A stretch of DNA of 64,000 nt from Hymenobacter sp. PAMC 26628 (GCF_001562275.1 NZ_CP014304.1:4712001-4776000), one strand, 5' to 3'. Numbered from the stretch's first letter, positions 50,371-59,045 are shown. Translations and numbers: made by a program. The notes: generated by a model from the letters alone, not told the origin.

Positions 50371-50481
50371 AGTTGTCAGTTGTTCGTTGTCGGTTGTCAG
50401 CAGCAGTTGCTAACGTAATTCATAGCAAATAACTCATGCTTGCCCCACTGCCTAACAACTGACAACAACCAACCGACAACT
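50371..50481. repeat. GTTGTCAG-family inverted repeat, copy 2
   Basis: The left part starts AGTTGTCAGTTGTTCGTTGT (50371) and ends GGTTGTCAG, as in copy 1 at 19020 with one base change. The right part (50454-50481) holds AACTGACAAC and CCGACAACT. It lies between dusB and the kinase gene and takes in the dusB stop codon. Confidence 0.8.
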
Positions 50482-51475
50482 AAGCCCCCACCAGTACGGC
50501 CTCGCTGCGGGCAATTTCGGCCATGATTTCGTACACCGCCTCGGGCGTTTCGGCGTCCACGAGGCGGGTGCGCCAAGCCTTGGCGCCCTCCAGGCCGCGG
50601 AAGTAGTGGGCGTAGTGGCGGCGCATCTCGAAGATGCCCACCCGGGGCCCCTTCCACTCCACGCTGCGGTCGAAGTGCATCTGGCACATAGCCACCCGCT
50701 CTTCCAGCGTGGGCGGGGCCAGCAGGGCCCCGGTGGCCACGTAGTGCTTGATTTCGCGAAAAATCCAGGGGTAGCCGATGCTGGCGCGGCCCACCATCAC
50801 GCCGTCCACGCCGTAGCGGTTTTTGTACTCCAGCGCCTTTTCGGGCGTCGTAATGTCGCCGTTGCCAAAGATGGGGATGTGGATGCGCGGGTTGTCCTTG
50901 ATTTTGGCAATCAGCCGCCAATCGGCCTCGCCCTTATAGAGTTGCACCCGCGTGCGGCCGTGCACGGTGAGGGCTGCAATGCCGATGTCTTGCAGGCGCT
51001 CGGCCACGTCCTCCACGTTTTTGGTGCCTTCGTCCCAGCCCAGGCGGGTCTTCACCGTCACGGGCAGGTGCGTGTTGCGGATGACGGCGGCCGTCATTTC
51101 CACCATCTTCGGCACGTCGCGCAGCAGGGCCGCGCCGGCGCCGCGGCAGGCCACCTGCTTCACTGGGCAGCCGTAGTTGATGTCAATGAGGTCGGGGCCC
51201 GCCTCGGTGCTGATGGCGGCGCACTCGCCCATCGTTTCCACGTCGGAGCCGAAGAGCTGGATGCCGATGGGCCGCTCGTAATCAAACACATCCAGCTTCT
51301 TGCGGCTCTTGGCCGCCGCCCGGATGAGGCCCTCCGAGGAGATGAACTCGGTGTACATCAGGTCGGCCCCGTTGGCCTTGCACACGGCGCGGAAGGGCGG
51401 GTCGCTCACGTCCTCCATCGGGGCGAGCAGGAGCGGGAAGTCGGGAAGCTGGATATTGGGACCTATGTTGACCAC
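50480..51475 (-). CDS. dusB: tRNA-dihydrouridine synthase (DusB-like)
   Basis: A 331-residue flavoenzyme that reduces uridines in tRNA D-loops. LLLAPMEDVSDPPFRAVCKA opens the FMN barrel. The catalytic Cys lies in INYGCPVKQVACRGAGAALL, followed by TVKTRLGWDEG, LTVHGRTRVQLYKGEADW and IFGNGDI. The C-terminal helical tRNA-binding part follows. The dusB assignment is by family; the exact Dus subtype is less sure. It diverges from a repeat and the CPBP gene. Confidence 0.93.
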   Translation of the reverse strand: MVNIGPNIQLPDFPLLLAPMEDVSDPPFRAVCKANGADLMYTEFISSEGLIRAAAKSRKKLDVFDYERPIGIQLFGSDVETMGECAAISTEAGPDLIDINYGCPVKQVACRGAGAALLRDVPKMVEMTAAVIRNTHLPVTVKTRLGWDEGTKNVEDVAERLQDIGIAALTVHGRTRVQLYKGEADWRLIAKIKDNPRIHIPIFGNGDITTPEKALEYKNRYGVDGVMVGRASIGYPWIFREIKHYVATGALLAPPTLEERVAMCQMHFDRSVEWKGPRVGIFEMRRHYAHYFRGLEGAKAWRTRLVDAETPEAVYEIMAEIARSEAVLVGA

Positions 51476-51496
51476 GGGAAATAGCGGGATTTTTGA

Positions 51497-51593
51497 ACGT
51501 TATGCTGAGCGCAGCCGAAGCATCTCTCCCGCTTCGCTGCGCCGATTGGGCTGCTTGCGCGGTAGAGATGCTTCGACAGGCTCAGCATGACGT
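51497..51593. repeat. Dispersed inverted-repeat element, copy 2
   Basis: Left arm ACGTTATGCTGAGCGCAGCC then GAAGCATCTCTCCCGC; right arm GCGGTAGAGATGCTTCGACA then GGCTCAGCATGACGT. The 30-bp arms match with few mismatches. It shares the internal CGATTGG segment with copy 1 at 28871-29026. Confidence 0.85.
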
Positions 51594-51668
51594 CCTTGTT
51601 GGCTTGCGTTAATCAAGCCTAAATTAAATCTGGGGTAAATTTACGACCTCCCGAACTTGCCCGCCGCC

Positions 51669-52652
51669 ATGAAAGGTTTCCCTGCCCACCCCATGCACCC
51701 GCTTTTGCAAATTTTGGTGCTGGTGGGCCTGGCCTTTGCCGGCCTGTGCCTGGGCAGTTTTGGGGCCCTATTGCTCATCACGCAGGTGTACGGTTACTCG
51801 CTGGCCGCCTTTGGGCAAATTAGCGCCAACCCCGCCGGCCATCCCCACGGCTGGGCCGCGCTGATGCTTTTGCAGGGCTTTTCGCTGGCCGGGCTGGGGG
51901 CCGGGGCCGCGCTCATGCCCGCCGTAGTGGGCGCGCCGTGGGCGGGTTACTTCGCCCCGCGCCGCCTGGGCAGCGCGGGCTGGCCGCTGGCCGCGGGAGC
52001 CCTCATTTTGGTGCTTATTCCCCTCATGTCGGTGCTGGTGGCGTGGAACGCGGACGTGCACTTCCCCACGGTTCTGCACGGCTTTGAGGTGTGGGCCCGT
52101 GCCAGCGAAGACCAAGCCGGGGCCCTCACCAAGTTCCTGACGCAGTTCAGCAGCGCGGGGCGGCTGGTGGTGGGCGTGGTCGTCATCGCCGTGGTACCGG
52201 CCGTGGCCGAGGAGCTGGTATTCCGGGGCGTCATCCAGCAGAACCTGGTGCGCTGGTTCGGGTCGCGGCACGCGGGCGTGTGGATAGCGGCGGCCATTTT
52301 CAGCGCCATCCACTTCCAGTTTTTCGGGTTTGTGCCGCGCTTTGTGCTGGGGCTCATCTTGGGCTACTTATACGAGTGGAGCGGCAACATCCTGGTGCCC
52401 ATGGCCGCGCACTTCACCAACAACGCCTTCCAGTTGGTGCTGCTGTACCTGGTGCAGCGCGGGGCCTTCGGCTGGAACACGGCCTTCGACCCCGACAGCA
52501 CCGCGGCGCTGCCCTGGCCGCTGGCCCTGGCTTCGGCCGCGCTGGCGGGCGGGCTGCTCTGGGGCCTGCGCCAACGCATGGGGGCCCCGCGCCAGATGCG
52601 CACCGTCAGCCGCCAGGGCGTAGCGGTGGGCCCCGGCCAACCCATGCAGTAA
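51669..52652 (+). CDS. CPBP-family intramembrane metalloprotease
   Basis: A 327-residue protein with about eight helices. The CPBP catalytic motifs are all present: AVAEELVFRGVIQQNLVRWF (E-E-x-x-x-R), FSAIHFQFFGFVPRFVLGLI (His in F-x-x-x-H) and MAAHFTNNAFQ (His and Asn). Members cleave membrane substrates or act in bacteriocin immunity and protein prenyl processing. The start is uncertain (a TTG lies 12 nt upstream). It precedes cdsA by 39 nt on the same strand. Confidence 0.92.
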   Translation: MKGFPAHPMHPLLQILVLVGLAFAGLCLGSFGALLLITQVYGYSLAAFGQISANPAGHPHGWAALMLLQGFSLAGLGAGAALMPAVVGAPWAGYFAPRRLGSAGWPLAAGALILVLIPLMSVLVAWNADVHFPTVLHGFEVWARASEDQAGALTKFLTQFSSAGRLVVGVVVIAVVPAVAEELVFRGVIQQNLVRWFGSRHAGVWIAAAIFSAIHFQFFGFVPRFVLGLILGYLYEWSGNILVPMAAHFTNNAFQLVLLYLVQRGAFGWNTAFDPDSTAALPWPLALASAALAGGLLWGLRQRMGAPRQMRTVSRQGVAVGPGQPMQ

Positions 52653-52691
52653 TTTGGCGTCCTTTCCCTTGCCCTTCTTTCACTCCTGCTT

Positions 52692-53657
52692 TTGAACCCC
52701 GACCTGCCCCCCGCCGACGCCCCCGCCAAGCGCGTCCCCAGCAACTTGCGCCTGCGCGTCATCTGGGGCACCGTGGCGGCGGCGCTGCTCATCGGCTGCA
52801 CCTACGGGGGCCCCATCTCGTTCGGGCTGTTTTTCGCCGCCGTGCAGGCCGTAATGCTCAAGGAGTTCTACCGCATCATGCGGGCGGGTGGGTACCGGCC
52901 GGCCAAGTGGATTGGCATGGTGGCGGGGACGGTCATTTTCGGTTGCGTTTACTTTATTACATCTGACCTCTTCGGTTTATTAGCTGGTGGCACAACCGCA
53001 TATCCGCCACTTGACCCTGCTGCATCAACTAAGGGTTCGTTAGAATTAATTCGCTTTTTAAGCGCTGACTCTATCGTTTACTTAGCCTTCATATTTGGAG
53101 CGCTGCTAACGCCCGTGTTGATTGTTTGGGAAATAATTCGTTGGCCCAATAATGGGCAGCCGTTTACTAATATAGCCACAACTTTAGCCGGACTACTCTA
53201 TATCAGTTTGCCGATGGCGCTCCTCAATGCCGTTGCGTTTGACAAGTACAAAAATTACGACCCCCGCCACGTTTTCTGCCTCATCGTCCTCGTGTGGGCG
53301 GCCGATACCGGGGCGTACATCGCGGGCAAAAACTTTGGCAAGCACAAGCTGGCGCCCGGCATTTCGCCGGGCAAAACGTGGGAGGGCTGGGCCGGCGGGG
53401 CCCTGCTGGCATTGGTTACCGGCTGGGCGTTTGGGCAGTTCGTGCCCGACATTCCGCTCACGCACCGGCTGGTGGCGGCGGGCGTGGTGGCGGTGTTTGG
53501 GCCCCTGGGCGACCTGGCCGAGTCGATGCTCAAGCGCAGCGCGGGGGTGAAGGATTCGGGCACGTTCCTGCCCGGCCACGGCGGCCTGCTCGACCGCTTC
53601 GACGCATTCCTGCTGGTGCTGCCGGTGCTGGTGCTGCTGCAACTATTGGCGGGGTAA
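52692..53657 (+). CDS. cdsA: Phosphatidate cytidylyltransferase, with a low-GC internal segment
   Basis: A 321-residue membrane enzyme forming CDP-diacylglycerol from phosphatidate and CTP. Its signature is near the C-terminus: SMLKRSAGVKDSGTFLPGHG then GLLDRFDAF. WAADTGAYIAGKNFGKHKLA and SPGKTWEGWAGG are also typical. No ATG is available, so a TTG start at 52692 is proposed. Bases from about 52940 to 53215 are strikingly AT-rich relative to both ends of the gene while staying in frame. It may share a transcript with the CPBP gene upstream. Confidence 0.9.
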   Translation: MNPDLPPADAPAKRVPSNLRLRVIWGTVAAALLIGCTYGGPISFGLFFAAVQAVMLKEFYRIMRAGGYRPAKWIGMVAGTVIFGCVYFITSDLFGLLAGGTTAYPPLDPAASTKGSLELIRFLSADSIVYLAFIFGALLTPVLIVWEIIRWPNNGQPFTNIATTLAGLLYISLPMALLNAVAFDKYKNYDPRHVFCLIVLVWAADTGAYIAGKNFGKHKLAPGISPGKTWEGWAGGALLALVTGWAFGQFVPDIPLTHRLVAAGVVAVFGPLGDLAESMLKRSAGVKDSGTFLPGHGGLLDRFDAFLLVLPVLVLLQLLAG

Positions 53658-53718
53658 TTGCGGAGCGGCGGCGGGACAATACGGCACTAACAATCGTTCG
53701 TATATGGTGCGCAATCAA

Positions 53719-53726
53719 TACCTTTG
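53719..53726 (+). promoter_or_regulatory. TAnnTTTG promoter element of the glutamate dehydrogenase gene
   Basis: TACCTTTG, 63 nt before the ATG, so unlike several other genes here this one would have a real leader. Confidence 0.55.
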
Positions 53727-53789
53727 CGCCGCCAAAACGTATTCTTCCCATCCCACCCGACAACCCCTCATTAACCCCTATTATCAATC

Positions 53790-55073
53790 ATGGCCGCTAC
53801 CGTTTATAAAGAACCCGCACCCCTCATCGACCGCGAAAACCCGCTGGAATCGATGATGTCCCGCTTCAACGTCGCCGCCGAAATCCTCGGTTTGGACGAA
53901 GAAACCTACAACGTCCTCAAAACCCCGGACAAGCAGGTCATCGTGCACATCCCCGTGACGATGGACAACGGCAAGGTGCGCGTGTTCGAGGGCTACCGCG
54001 TGATTCACAACACCATCCTGGGCCCCAGTAAGGGCGGCATCCGGTACGACAAGAATGTGTACCTCGACGAGGTGAAGGCCTTGGCGGCCTGGATGACCTG
54101 GAAGTGCGCCGTGGTGGACATTCCTTACGGCGGCGCCAAGGGCGGCATCATCTGCGACCCGACCACGATGAGCGCCGGCGAAATTGAGCGCATGACCCGT
54201 GCCTACACGCTGGCCCTCAAGGACGTATTCGGCCCCGACCGCGACATTCCGGCCCCCGACATGGGCACGGGCCCCCGCGAAATGGCGTGGCTGATGGACG
54301 AGTTCTCGAAAACCGTGGGCATGACGTCTTCGGCCGTTGTGACGGGCAAGCCCCTGGTGATGGGCGGCTCGCTGGGCCGCACCGAGGCCACCGGCCGCGG
54401 CGTGATGGTGTCGTGCCTGGCCGCAATGGTCAAGCTGGACATGGCCATTGAGAACACCTCGGTGGCCATTCAGGGCTTCGGCAACGTGGGCTCCTGGACG
54501 GCCAAGCTGATGTTTGACAAAGGGCTGAAGATAAAGGCCGTATCCGATATATCGGGGGCTTACTGGAATGCCGACGGTATCAACATCGACGAGGCCATTG
54601 CCTACAAAAACGCCCACGGCGGCCGCCTCGAAGGCTTCACCGGGGCCGTGCCCATGGACCCCGACGAGTTGCTGACCTCGCCCGTAGACGTGCTGGTGCC
54701 CGCCGCCGTGGAGGACGTTATTACGGAGCACAACGCCGGCCAAATCCAGGCCAAGCTAATCGTGGAGGGCGCCAACGGCCCCACCTCGGCCTCGGCCGAT
54801 CCCATCATTTACGAAAAAGGCATTTCGGTGGTGCCCGACATCCTGGCCAACTCGGGCGGCGTGACGGTGAGCTACTTCGAGTGGGTGCAGAACAAGCAGG
54901 GCTTCAAGTGGACCGAGGAGATGGTGACCGAGCGCGCCGACCGCATCATGACCGACGCCTTCGAGAAAGTGTACCAAACCAGCCTGAAATACAACATTTC
55001 GCTGCGCATCGCGGCTTATGTGGTGGCCATCGACAAGGTCGCCCAGACTTACAAGTTCCGCGGCGGCTTCTAG
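53790..55073 (+). CDS. Glutamate dehydrogenase (Glu/Leu/Phe/Val family)
   Basis: A 427-residue enzyme for reversible oxidative deamination of glutamate. GYRVIHNTILGPSKGGIRYD and MTWKCAVVDIPYGGAKGGII (with the catalytic Lys residues) are followed by DIPAPDMGTGPREMAWLMDE and the Rossmann loop VAIQGFGNVGSWTAK. The acidic residue after the second strand (AVSDISG) suggests NAD rather than NADP. Length is normal for hexameric GDH. It stands alone, with its own promoter and a strong terminator. Confidence 0.94.
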   Translation: MAATVYKEPAPLIDRENPLESMMSRFNVAAEILGLDEETYNVLKTPDKQVIVHIPVTMDNGKVRVFEGYRVIHNTILGPSKGGIRYDKNVYLDEVKALAAWMTWKCAVVDIPYGGAKGGIICDPTTMSAGEIERMTRAYTLALKDVFGPDRDIPAPDMGTGPREMAWLMDEFSKTVGMTSSAVVTGKPLVMGGSLGRTEATGRGVMVSCLAAMVKLDMAIENTSVAIQGFGNVGSWTAKLMFDKGLKIKAVSDISGAYWNADGINIDEAIAYKNAHGGRLEGFTGAVPMDPDELLTSPVDVLVPAAVEDVITEHNAGQIQAKLIVEGANGPTSASADPIIYEKGISVVPDILANSGGVTVSYFEWVQNKQGFKWTEEMVTERADRIMTDAFEKVYQTSLKYNISLRIAAYVVAIDKVAQTYKFRGGF

Positions 55074-55151
55074 GCCGGAGCGTCCGCCGCTCCGCCGCAT
55101 TGCACTGATCTTAGGGGCCCCAGGGCCATTAAGTTCGGCCGCGTTTCCCCA

Positions 55152-55190
55152 GCAGAAACGGCACGGGCCCCTGGCCCGTGCCGTTTCTGC
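55152..55190. terminator. Strong hairpin after the glutamate dehydrogenase gene
   Basis: A perfect 18-bp stem (GCAGAAACGGCACGGGCC and complement) with a 3-nt loop CCT. The T-run is weak, so it may also be an mRNA-stability element. Confidence 0.75.
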
Positions 55191-55312
55191 ATTTGGCCGT
55201 AATTTTCGGGCCGTGCAACCTAGTTTCCCCTGGTTACCGTTAAGCCTGTTATACTCTACAACCTTGATTTTGCACGCTGCGAAATCCGCATATCCTGCAA
55301 AATCTGCGCTTT

Positions 55313-55975
55313 ATGAAAGTACACAAAGAAGGCCGCCGCATCCTGTTCGTAACTGTTTTGGTGCTGCTGGCCCTGAACCTGGCCCTCTACCAGTTCAACC
55401 GGGGGGCGGTGCTCTTCAACCGCATTTTTGCTGGAGTTTCGGTCGTAGCGTTTTTGGCGCTGCTCCAGTTTTTCCGCAGCCCGTTCCGCCACCTTTTCAC
55501 CCACGAAGACCTGTTGCTGGCCCCGGCCGACGGCAAAGTAGTAGTAATTGAGGACGTGTACGAGCCCGAGTATTTCGACGATATGCGCAAGCAAATCAGC
55601 GTGTTCATGTCGCCCATCAACGTGCACGTGACCCGCAACCCGATTTCGGGCATGGTGAAGTACTTCAAGTACCACCCCGGCAACTACCTGGTGGCCTGGC
55701 ACCCCAAAAGCAGCACCCAAAACGAGCGCACCACCGTGGTAGTGGAAAGCGACGCGGGGCCCCTCGTGCTCTTCCGCCAGATTGCCGGGGCCATGGCCCG
55801 CCGCATTGTGTGGTACGTGAACGAGGGCGACGAGGTGAACCAGGGCGAGGAGTTCGGCTTCATCAAGTTTGGCTCACGGGTCGATTTGTTCGTACCCATC
55901 GACGCCGATGTGAAGGTGGAGTTGGGCCAGAAAGTGAAAGGCGGCGAAACCGTAATTTGCCAACTGAAGGTCTGA
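55313..55975 (+). CDS. psd: Phosphatidylserine decarboxylase
   Basis: A 220-residue short-type enzyme making phosphatidylethanolamine. Two helices lie at the N-terminus (residues 9-50). LLAPADGKVVVIEDV, FMSPINVHVTRNPISGMVKY and the self-cleavage site FGSR (Gly-Ser, forming the pyruvoyl group) in EEFGFIKFGSRVDLFVP are typical. With cdsA 1.6 kb upstream it belongs to phospholipid synthesis, though glutamate dehydrogenase lies between. The stop codon is inside the left arm of a 44-bp inverted repeat. Confidence 0.93.
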   Translation: MKVHKEGRRILFVTVLVLLALNLALYQFNRGAVLFNRIFAGVSVVAFLALLQFFRSPFRHLFTHEDLLLAPADGKVVVIEDVYEPEYFDDMRKQISVFMSPINVHVTRNPISGMVKYFKYHPGNYLVAWHPKSSTQNERTTVVVESDAGPLVLFRQIAGAMARRIVWYVNEGDEVNQGEEFGFIKFGSRVDLFVPIDADVKVELGQKVKGGETVICQLKV

Positions 55976-56014
55976 ACCGCAGATTAAGTGGATTTAACGG
56001 ATAAGAACGGATTC
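55971..56014 (+). repeat. 44-bp perfect inverted repeat, left arm
   Basis: Starts TCTGAACCGCAGATTAAGTG and ends AAGAACGGATTC. It is perfectly complementary to 56595-56638. It contains the psd stop codon. Confidence 0.9.
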
Positions 56015-56090
56015 CTTGGGGGTCGTTTTTATCCGTTTTTTGCTTTTGGGGCCGGGGCCCAGGGTGCTTTGGTTTGGGGTTAGGCACTGA

Positions 56091-56491
56091 TTAGTACACT
56101 GGGTGCGTTTTCACGAAGCGCTTGTATTGGAGGGAGGGTGCCCCGAAGTTGATGAGCAGGCCGATAGGCAGGCGGTCGGCTTCCAAGTAGTTGATGATTT
56201 GGGCGTGGTGGGTGGGCGTGAGCTCGTGCAGGGCTTTCAACTCCAGCAAGACCGTGTCTTCGATCAGGAAATCGACGCGACGCGAACCAACTTCTTGTTG
56301 CCGGTAGTAAATCGGCATTTCCAGCTCGCGCTGGGCATTAATGCTGCATTACGCCAACTCCACGGCCAGCGCCCGCTGATAAACAACCTCTTGGAAACCC
56401 GTACCCAACACGCGATGCACCGCATTGCGCAACCAATCACCTTACCCGTCAACTCCTTATAGGACACTAAATCAACAGTAACCTTTTCCAT
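56091..56491 (-). pseudogene. GxxExxY-family gene, decayed
   Basis: A broken gene of the GxxExxY family (PD-(D/E)XK nuclease-like fold). The N-terminus MEKVTVDLVSYKELTGKVIG lies in one frame. A frameshift near 56430 moves the reading to VHRVLGTGFQEVVYQRALAV (with the G-x-x-E-x-x-Y motif as GFQEVVY). A TAA at 56349-56351 then interrupts it before ELEMPIYYRQQEVGSRRVDF, DTVLLELKALHEL and YLEADRLPIGLLINFGAPS. The last 75 residues could be read from an internal ATG at 56318 but lack half the fold. The gene lies between the arms of the 44-bp inverted repeat. Confidence 0.82.
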
Positions 56492-56594
56492 AAAAAACCT
56501 TTTCCATAAAAACGATAAACCAAAAATATAGAATAAACCAGCTAAAACACAAGGTGAGAGAATAGCCCAAGGAAGCCCCAATTAGGGCCCCAAC

Positions 56595-56638
56595 GAATCC
56601 GTTCTTATCCGTTAAATCCACTTAATCTGCGGTTCAGA
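56595..56638 (-). repeat. 44-bp perfect inverted repeat, right arm
   Basis: Exact reverse complement of 55971-56014. It contains the stop codon of the glutathionylspermidine-synthase-like gene, so both convergent neighbours end inside the repeat arms. Confidence 0.9.
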
Positions 56639-57809
56639 ACAAAACGTGCGGCACAAATTCCGACAGGTTCGTAATCAGCCCAGCGTCGCGCCGGAAGCCG
56701 ATGGCGCACGCCTCGCCGGCCCAGAACACGCCGGCCTGGTAGCGGCGGCCCGGGGCATCGGTGGGCAGCTCGGCCCAGCGCTGGTAGAGCGTGGGTTGGT
56801 CGCCGAACTCGCCGGGTACTTCGGCGGCGGGTTGGCCGTCGGGGCCCACTTCGGCCACGTTCTGGCCCTCGCGGCCCAGCAGCGGCTTGCGCACGTGGTG
56901 GCCGGGCAGGGGCCCCAGGCTGGCTTCGAGCAGCAGCGGGTGGTGCGGGAATACCTCCCAGAGGCGGGCCAGCAGGGCCTTGCTTTGGAACAGCAGGGCG
57001 TAGGCGGGGTTGGCGATGACCACGTCGCGGGTGAGCAGCAGGTGGGTGAGGTCGGTGGTGAGGGCCGGCTCCTCGTCGGCCAGGATTTCCCAGGGCACGA
57101 GTTTGAACAGGAAATCGAACCGCTGCCACTGCCCGGGCACGGTTTCGGCCCACACGCCGCGGTCGGCCCCGTCTACTGATACGCGCATATCGTCCACCGG
57201 GCACACGTAGGTGTCGGCGAAGCCGGCGGTGCGGGCGGCCTCGGCCAGCACACCGCAGTTGGCTTCGTCCTCGGCGCTGCCGGGCAGGTGCACGAGTAGC
57301 AGGGTGGCCTGGCGGTCGTTGTTGAGGGCGCGCCAGTGGCGGAACTGGTCTTCGAGGCCCTCGAAGAGGCCATTGGCCTGGCGGTCGTCGCCCGACTGCC
57401 CGGCGGCTACCAGGCTGGCCCACTGCACCACGGCGGCTTCGGGCAGGCCGGTGGCGGTGTCGGCGTTGAACTCCAGCAGCTTGGGGCCCTCGGCGGTGAG
57501 GGCCAGGTCGAAGCGGCCGTAGAGGTGCCAGTGGCGCTCGTCGTTCCAGGAGTGGCGCACGGCCTCCCAGAGGTTGGGCGCGATGGCCAGCTGCTGCAAA
57601 AACGCGTCCGGGATGGGATCGGGAATGGCGGCCACCAGCATGTCGTAGAGCGTGTCGGCAGCCTGGAGCAGTGTTTCGGCGTCGGCCTCGGCGAGCTGCA
57701 CAGCTTCGCGGGCCACGTAGTGCTGGCAGGCGTCTTCCAGGGCCCAGTCCCAGCCCAGGGCGCGCACGGCGGGCGAGACGTCGCCGGTGAGGGGTAGCAA
57801 GTTTACCAT
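56634..57809 (-). CDS. Glutathionylspermidine synthase-family ATP-grasp protein
   Basis: A 391-residue protein matching the ATP-grasp synthetase half of glutathionylspermidine synthase. WNDERHWHLYGRFDLALTAE, GPKLLEFNADTATGLPEAAV carries the metal and ATP ligands, and DFLFKLVPWEILADEEPA, VIANPAYALLFQSKALLARL and HHPLLLEASL follow. The amidase domain of the E. coli enzyme is absent, as usual for this branch. The true substrate in Bacteroidota is unknown. The start MVNLLPLTGD at 57809 is chosen over an upstream Met. Confidence 0.88.
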   Translation of the reverse strand: MVNLLPLTGDVSPAVRALGWDWALEDACQHYVAREAVQLAEADAETLLQAADTLYDMLVAAIPDPIPDAFLQQLAIAPNLWEAVRHSWNDERHWHLYGRFDLALTAEGPKLLEFNADTATGLPEAAVVQWASLVAAGQSGDDRQANGLFEGLEDQFRHWRALNNDRQATLLLVHLPGSAEDEANCGVLAEAARTAGFADTYVCPVDDMRVSVDGADRGVWAETVPGQWQRFDFLFKLVPWEILADEEPALTTDLTHLLLTRDVVIANPAYALLFQSKALLARLWEVFPHHPLLLEASLGPLPGHHVRKPLLGREGQNVAEVGPDGQPAAEVPGEFGDQPTLYQRWAELPTDAPGRRYQAGVFWAGEACAIGFRRDAGLITNLSEFVPHVLF

Positions 57810-57851
57810 TTTTGGTTGGCGTGTAGATAAGGCAAAAACGAACAAAGAAGA

Positions 57852-58098
57852 ACGTCATGCAGAGCGCAGCGAAGCATCTTTCCCGCGTAACTAGAGCGGT
57901 TTCGGAGTCAGTGTCCAGGGCCTTGTAAAAACGGAGTGGCACTCCGTTGCTAGGCGGACGTTAAACAGGGTGCCGCTCCGTTCTACAACTACCCAGTCGC
58001 TAACTGTACGCTGATTCCGAAGCCGCTCTAGTTACGCGGGAGAGATGCTTCGCTACGCTCTGCATGACGTTCTTTTAGCTCTGCATGACGTTCTTTTA
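57852..58098. repeat. Composite palindromic element, copy 3 of the dispersed family
   Basis: This fills the 327-bp space between two minus-strand genes; no gene is seen in it. The outer arms ACGTCATGCAGAGCGCAGCG (57852) and CGCTACGCTCTGCATGACGT (ending 58070) match. The inner arms CGCGTAACTAGAGCGG and CCGCTCTAGTTACGCG continue the pairing, so each arm spans about 65 nt. In the centre AACGGAGT/ACTCCGTT forms its own hairpin. At the right end a 21-nt unit containing CTCTGCATGACGTTCTTTT is duplicated in tandem. Confidence 0.8.
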
Positions 58099-58136
58099 AT
58101 TAACTCAATTGCATCGCAGTTGGGGCCCCAGCGGCA

Positions 58137-58820
58137 TCAACCCCCGAACCCGCGGAAGCCGCCGCGGCTGCCGAAGCCACTGCTGCGGCCGGCCGGGGCG
58201 CTACTACGGAAGCTGGGCCGCGGCGAGGAGCGCACCGTGGAACCGCTTTCCTGAATGCCGGCGTTAGCCGAGGTGCGGCCGCCGCCGAAGCCCCGGCCGA
58301 AGAAGCCGCGGCCCTGGTCCTGGCGCTCGCGGGCCACGTTGGCGCGCCAGCCCTGGTTTTGCTGGAGCAGGCCGGGGTTGGCGTAGTAGCCGGGGTTGGG
58401 CGTCATGTAGCGGCCGGCCATGTAACCGATGCCGCTCCACATCAGCACGTTCATCAGGCCCGAGCTTTGGGCGCGGTTTTCGGGGTTTTGGCGGCTGTAG
58501 TCCTGCATCTGGCGTTGCAGGGCCTGGCCCTGGAGGGTGTCCACCTTGCCGTCGAAGTGGTGGAGCACGGCGGCCACTTCCTCCTTGCCGGCGGGGCGCT
58601 CGGCGGTGATTTTCCACTCGCCGGGCTTCACCTCGGTCATTTCCGTGACGACGCCCTGGCTGTAGGTTTGGCCACTCCAGCTGCCGTCGGCGCCGTTGTT
58701 GTCGGCGCGGCGGCCGTCGTCGCCCGAGCAGGCGGACAGGCTGAGGCCGAGGCTGCCGGCGGCTGCCACCAGCAGCACGTTGCGGCGCCAGTCGCCGAGG
58801 GAGTGAAAGTGTTTTTTCAT
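58137..58820 (-). CDS. Lipoprotein with Gly/Arg/Ser-rich C-terminus
   Basis: A 227-residue protein with a lipoprotein signal (VLLVAAAGSLGLSLSAC). The first mature part has a small folded region (VVTEMTEVKPGEWKITAERP, EEVAAVLHHFDGK). A hydrophobic stretch MNVLMWSGIGYMAGRYM follows, and the end is disordered, rich in Gly, Arg, Phe and Ser (GFFGRGFGGGRTSANAG). No family recognised. TACCTTCG about 25 nt upstream may be its promoter. Confidence 0.65.
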   Translation of the reverse strand: MKKHFHSLGDWRRNVLLVAAAGSLGLSLSACSGDDGRRADNNGADGSWSGQTYSQGVVTEMTEVKPGEWKITAERPAGKEEVAAVLHHFDGKVDTLQGQALQRQMQDYSRQNPENRAQSSGLMNVLMWSGIGYMAGRYMTPNPGYYANPGLLQQNQGWRANVARERQDQGRGFFGRGFGGGRTSANAGIQESGSTVRSSPRPSFRSSAPAGRSSGFGSRGGFRGFGG

Positions 58821-59045
58821 GGCTGCGGGAGGGAAAAAGACCAGCACCGAAGGTATTGCATCCACCCCAAAAACCGCCGCGCCGGTCCCGCCTGGGGCCC
58901 CGGCAAGGCCAGCGGCGGCGGGCCCAAAGCAGCGGCTACCCGCTGCCCCAGGCATCTTTTTTTACTCATAACTTCTTCATCATTAAACTTTCATCCATTT
59001 GCGCCATCTTTAGGAAAACCCCGCGCCCACTTTTCCCAAGCGCCC

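Noticed and set aside
56605..57942. Arg/Pro-rich 445-codon frame over the ATP-grasp gene
   Set aside because: It is an alternative frame of the same strand with extreme Arg/Pro content; the other frame carries the ATP-grasp motifs.
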